Positions 62,976 to 64,000 of a stretch of 64,000 bases of DNA are shown here, in pieces. Within the stretch, counting starts at the first letter, position 1, and every line of letters starts with the position of its first letter. The translations under genes and the position numbers were made by a program. Origin of the DNA: JAFDBW01 sp963723355 (lineage in GTDB: Bacteria; Desulfobacterota; Desulfuromonadia; Desulfuromonadales; BM103); contig CAVRQQ010000002.1 in assembly GCA_963723355.1 (NCBI GenBank), positions 62,001 through 126,000 on the forward strand, written 5' to 3'. Below the pieces are notes generated by a model. That model ran no database searches. It worked only from the letters and a program-made list of their open reading frames with translations, and had not been told where the DNA came from.

Positions 62976-63467
62976 ATGAGTGGTATCAAGCACTTCAGCG
63001 GTTTTGAGGTCATCAGGGCGGCGAAGGAAGTTGAGAAGAATGGTCATCGTTTTTATTCCACCATGTCTGAACGCGCCTCGGACCCGGCATTGAAAGACCT
63101 CTTCACCTGGCTTGCCCAGGACGAAGTCGAGCACCTGAGACGTTTGAACCAGTTGGAGTCGAAATACCAGGATGGCTCCTTTGCCGATTGCGAAGAAGAG
63201 TTCCTGCAATATCTCAACCGTTTCGCCGATGACAAGATATTCCCCGATGCGGAACGTCTGGAAGCGGTTCTGAAGACTGAAAATGCCGACCTCCAGGCGC
63301 TCGATATGGCCATAGAGGCAGAAGTAAAGTTTGCCGAATACTTTGAAAAAGCCAGCAGCCTTGCCCAGTCGGACGACGGCAGGGAAGCCTTCGCCTGGTT
63401 GGCCGGTGAGGAAAGCCGGCATGCCAAAATTCTGCAAGAGCGGCGTGCTAAATATTCGGCCAGTTAA
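62976..63467 (+). CDS. Ferritin-like (rubrerythrin-type) protein
   Basis: The 163-residue four-helix protein has the di-iron ligands: Glu in KEVEKNGHRFY (first helix), AQDEVEHLRRL with the Glu-x2-His pair, AIEAEVKFAEYF, and GEESRHAKIL with the second Glu-x2-His pair. The rubredoxin domain of full rubrerythrin is absent. It probably detoxifies peroxide or stores iron. It has its own promoter and a terminator 70 bases downstream. Confidence 0.88.
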   Translation: MSGIKHFSGFEVIRAAKEVEKNGHRFYSTMSERASDPALKDLFTWLAQDEVEHLRRLNQLESKYQDGSFADCEEEFLQYLNRFADDKIFPDAERLEAVLKTENADLQALDMAIEAEVKFAEYFEKASSLAQSDDGREAFAWLAGEESRHAKILQERRAKYSAS

Positions 63468-63538
63468 TCATTGGTTGATATCAAGTCATTATTGAAGAGG
63501 GCCGCACTTAAAAACGTCATCCTAAGCGGTTTACAGTG

Positions 63539-63573
63539 AAAGGCCTGCCACTTTGTGCGCAGGCCTTTTTTTT
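63539..63573 (+). terminator. Terminator after the ferritin-like gene
   Basis: AAGGCCTGC and GCAGGCCTT form the stem; eight T follow. Confidence 0.9.
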
Positions 63574-63877
63574 ACCTATCTTCTTACCCTAATCACGGGT
63601 TAATCCGGCACTTGATGCCGGTCTGTTTGAAAATCTTCGCAATGATCAGGCTTTTTATCGATAGGCGCGACCTCCTTGTGAGGGGTGGACGTTGTCAGCA
63701 ACGTTGCTTGTCATGATTATACCCTAAGATTCAATAACTTTCATCTTTTTTAGAGCACTTATTTTCTCTCCCGAAATGATTTTTTTATAACCGGTTGTTT
63801 TGTCATTGTTACAGAGATGGCAGGAGATTAATCTTTTTGGACTTATCTGACGTTCGGTAGGAAAGTCGACAGGTAGT
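63574..63877. other. Intergenic region between convergent genes
   Basis: About 300 bases of low GC contain a small CCGGCA/TGCCGG hairpin (63604-63622) and several T-runs. No gene is supported. A - strand AAGGAGG near 63675 has no proper start codon after it. Confidence 0.55.
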
Positions 63878-64000
63878 TTACCAGCCTTCGTGATTCAGCA
63901 GGAGTTCACAGATGATCTCGGTACATTCATGATCGAGGTCCAGAGTGAGACCGCTCAGAGACTTGTGACACTCGATACGTGCGGCGAGTTCCTCTCCCCA
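63878..64000 (-). CDS. Unknown protein, cut by the window edge
   Basis: A - strand frame without stop codons enters from the right edge and ends at a TAA (63878-63880). The visible 40 residues end in CELLLNHEGW and contain EECHKS-like polar stretches; I do not recognise a family. Only the C-terminus is seen, so a chance open frame is not excluded. Confidence 0.45.
   Translation of the reverse strand, partial: WGEELAARIECHKSLSGLTLDLDHECTEIICELLLNHEGW

Noticed and set aside
63610..63720. Small - strand frame with AAGGAGG near 63675
   Set aside because: No ATG, GTG or TTG at a proper distance and no similarity.

Overview
The window looks like a chromosomal piece of a strictly anaerobic, Gram-negative member of the Desulfuromonadales (Geobacter/Desulfuromonas/Pelobacter relatives). 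The basis is gene content rather than a marker search. It carries a DRTGG-domain P-loop protein, a DUF512 PDZ/radical-SAM protein, a TatD hydrolase joined to its partner radical-SAM protein, RicT with HolB, Tmk and MetG, a class I [4Fe-4S] fumarase, a class I hybrid cluster protein, an iscR-iscS-iscU-mnmA-mtaB operon and a full liv transporter. No rRNA, tRNA or CRISPR was seen.

Layout. 1-15 kb: housekeeping genes on the + strand (cysteine hydrolase end, DRTGG protein, oxidoreductase, rluB, pgi, a large TPR protein with an ExeA-type ATPase, mutL-miaA-hfq, DUF512, TPR, lrgA/lrgB). 15.0-21.7 kb: a peptide-modification (RiPP) island with two PqqD-like recognition domains, two radical-SAM/SPASM enzymes, a 68-residue Cys/Gly/Ser/Thr-rich precursor, an HPr-kinase-like protein, an S26-like peptidase and an ABC exporter. 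The set resembles the SynChlorMet (Scm) type of cassette. 21.7-31 kb: fumarase, ilvA, cysE and the Fe-S assembly/tRNA-thiolation operon. 31-35.3 kb: cold-shock protein, SLC12-like transporter, TatD/radical-SAM protein. 35.4-48.2 kb: metG-ricT-holB-tmk on the - strand, then rnc, an Elp3-like protein, era, galE, ugd, an oppC-type permease, mutM and small enzymes. 48-52 kb: zinc-ribbon protein, phosphotransferase/ATPase fusion, IS110 remnant and a lipoprotein. 52.3-57 kb: livKHMGF. 57-64 kb: GFA protein, hcp with a strong FNR/HcpR-like site, EVE protein, AsmA-like protein, ferritin-like protein and a cut-off unknown gene.

Two patterns run across the window. First, eight intergenic elements built from degenerate about 7-base repeats lie directly 5' of start codons; seven have two arms that can form a hairpin. 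The purine-rich arm is upstream and the pyrimidine-rich arm is next to the ribosome-binding region. Four of them occupy four consecutive gaps of the iscS-iscU-mnmA-mtaB operon. Second, many conserved genes, including the essential tmk, are interrupted by single-base indels. This suggests uncorrected sequencing or assembly errors at least as much as real gene decay, so broken calls here should be read with that in mind.
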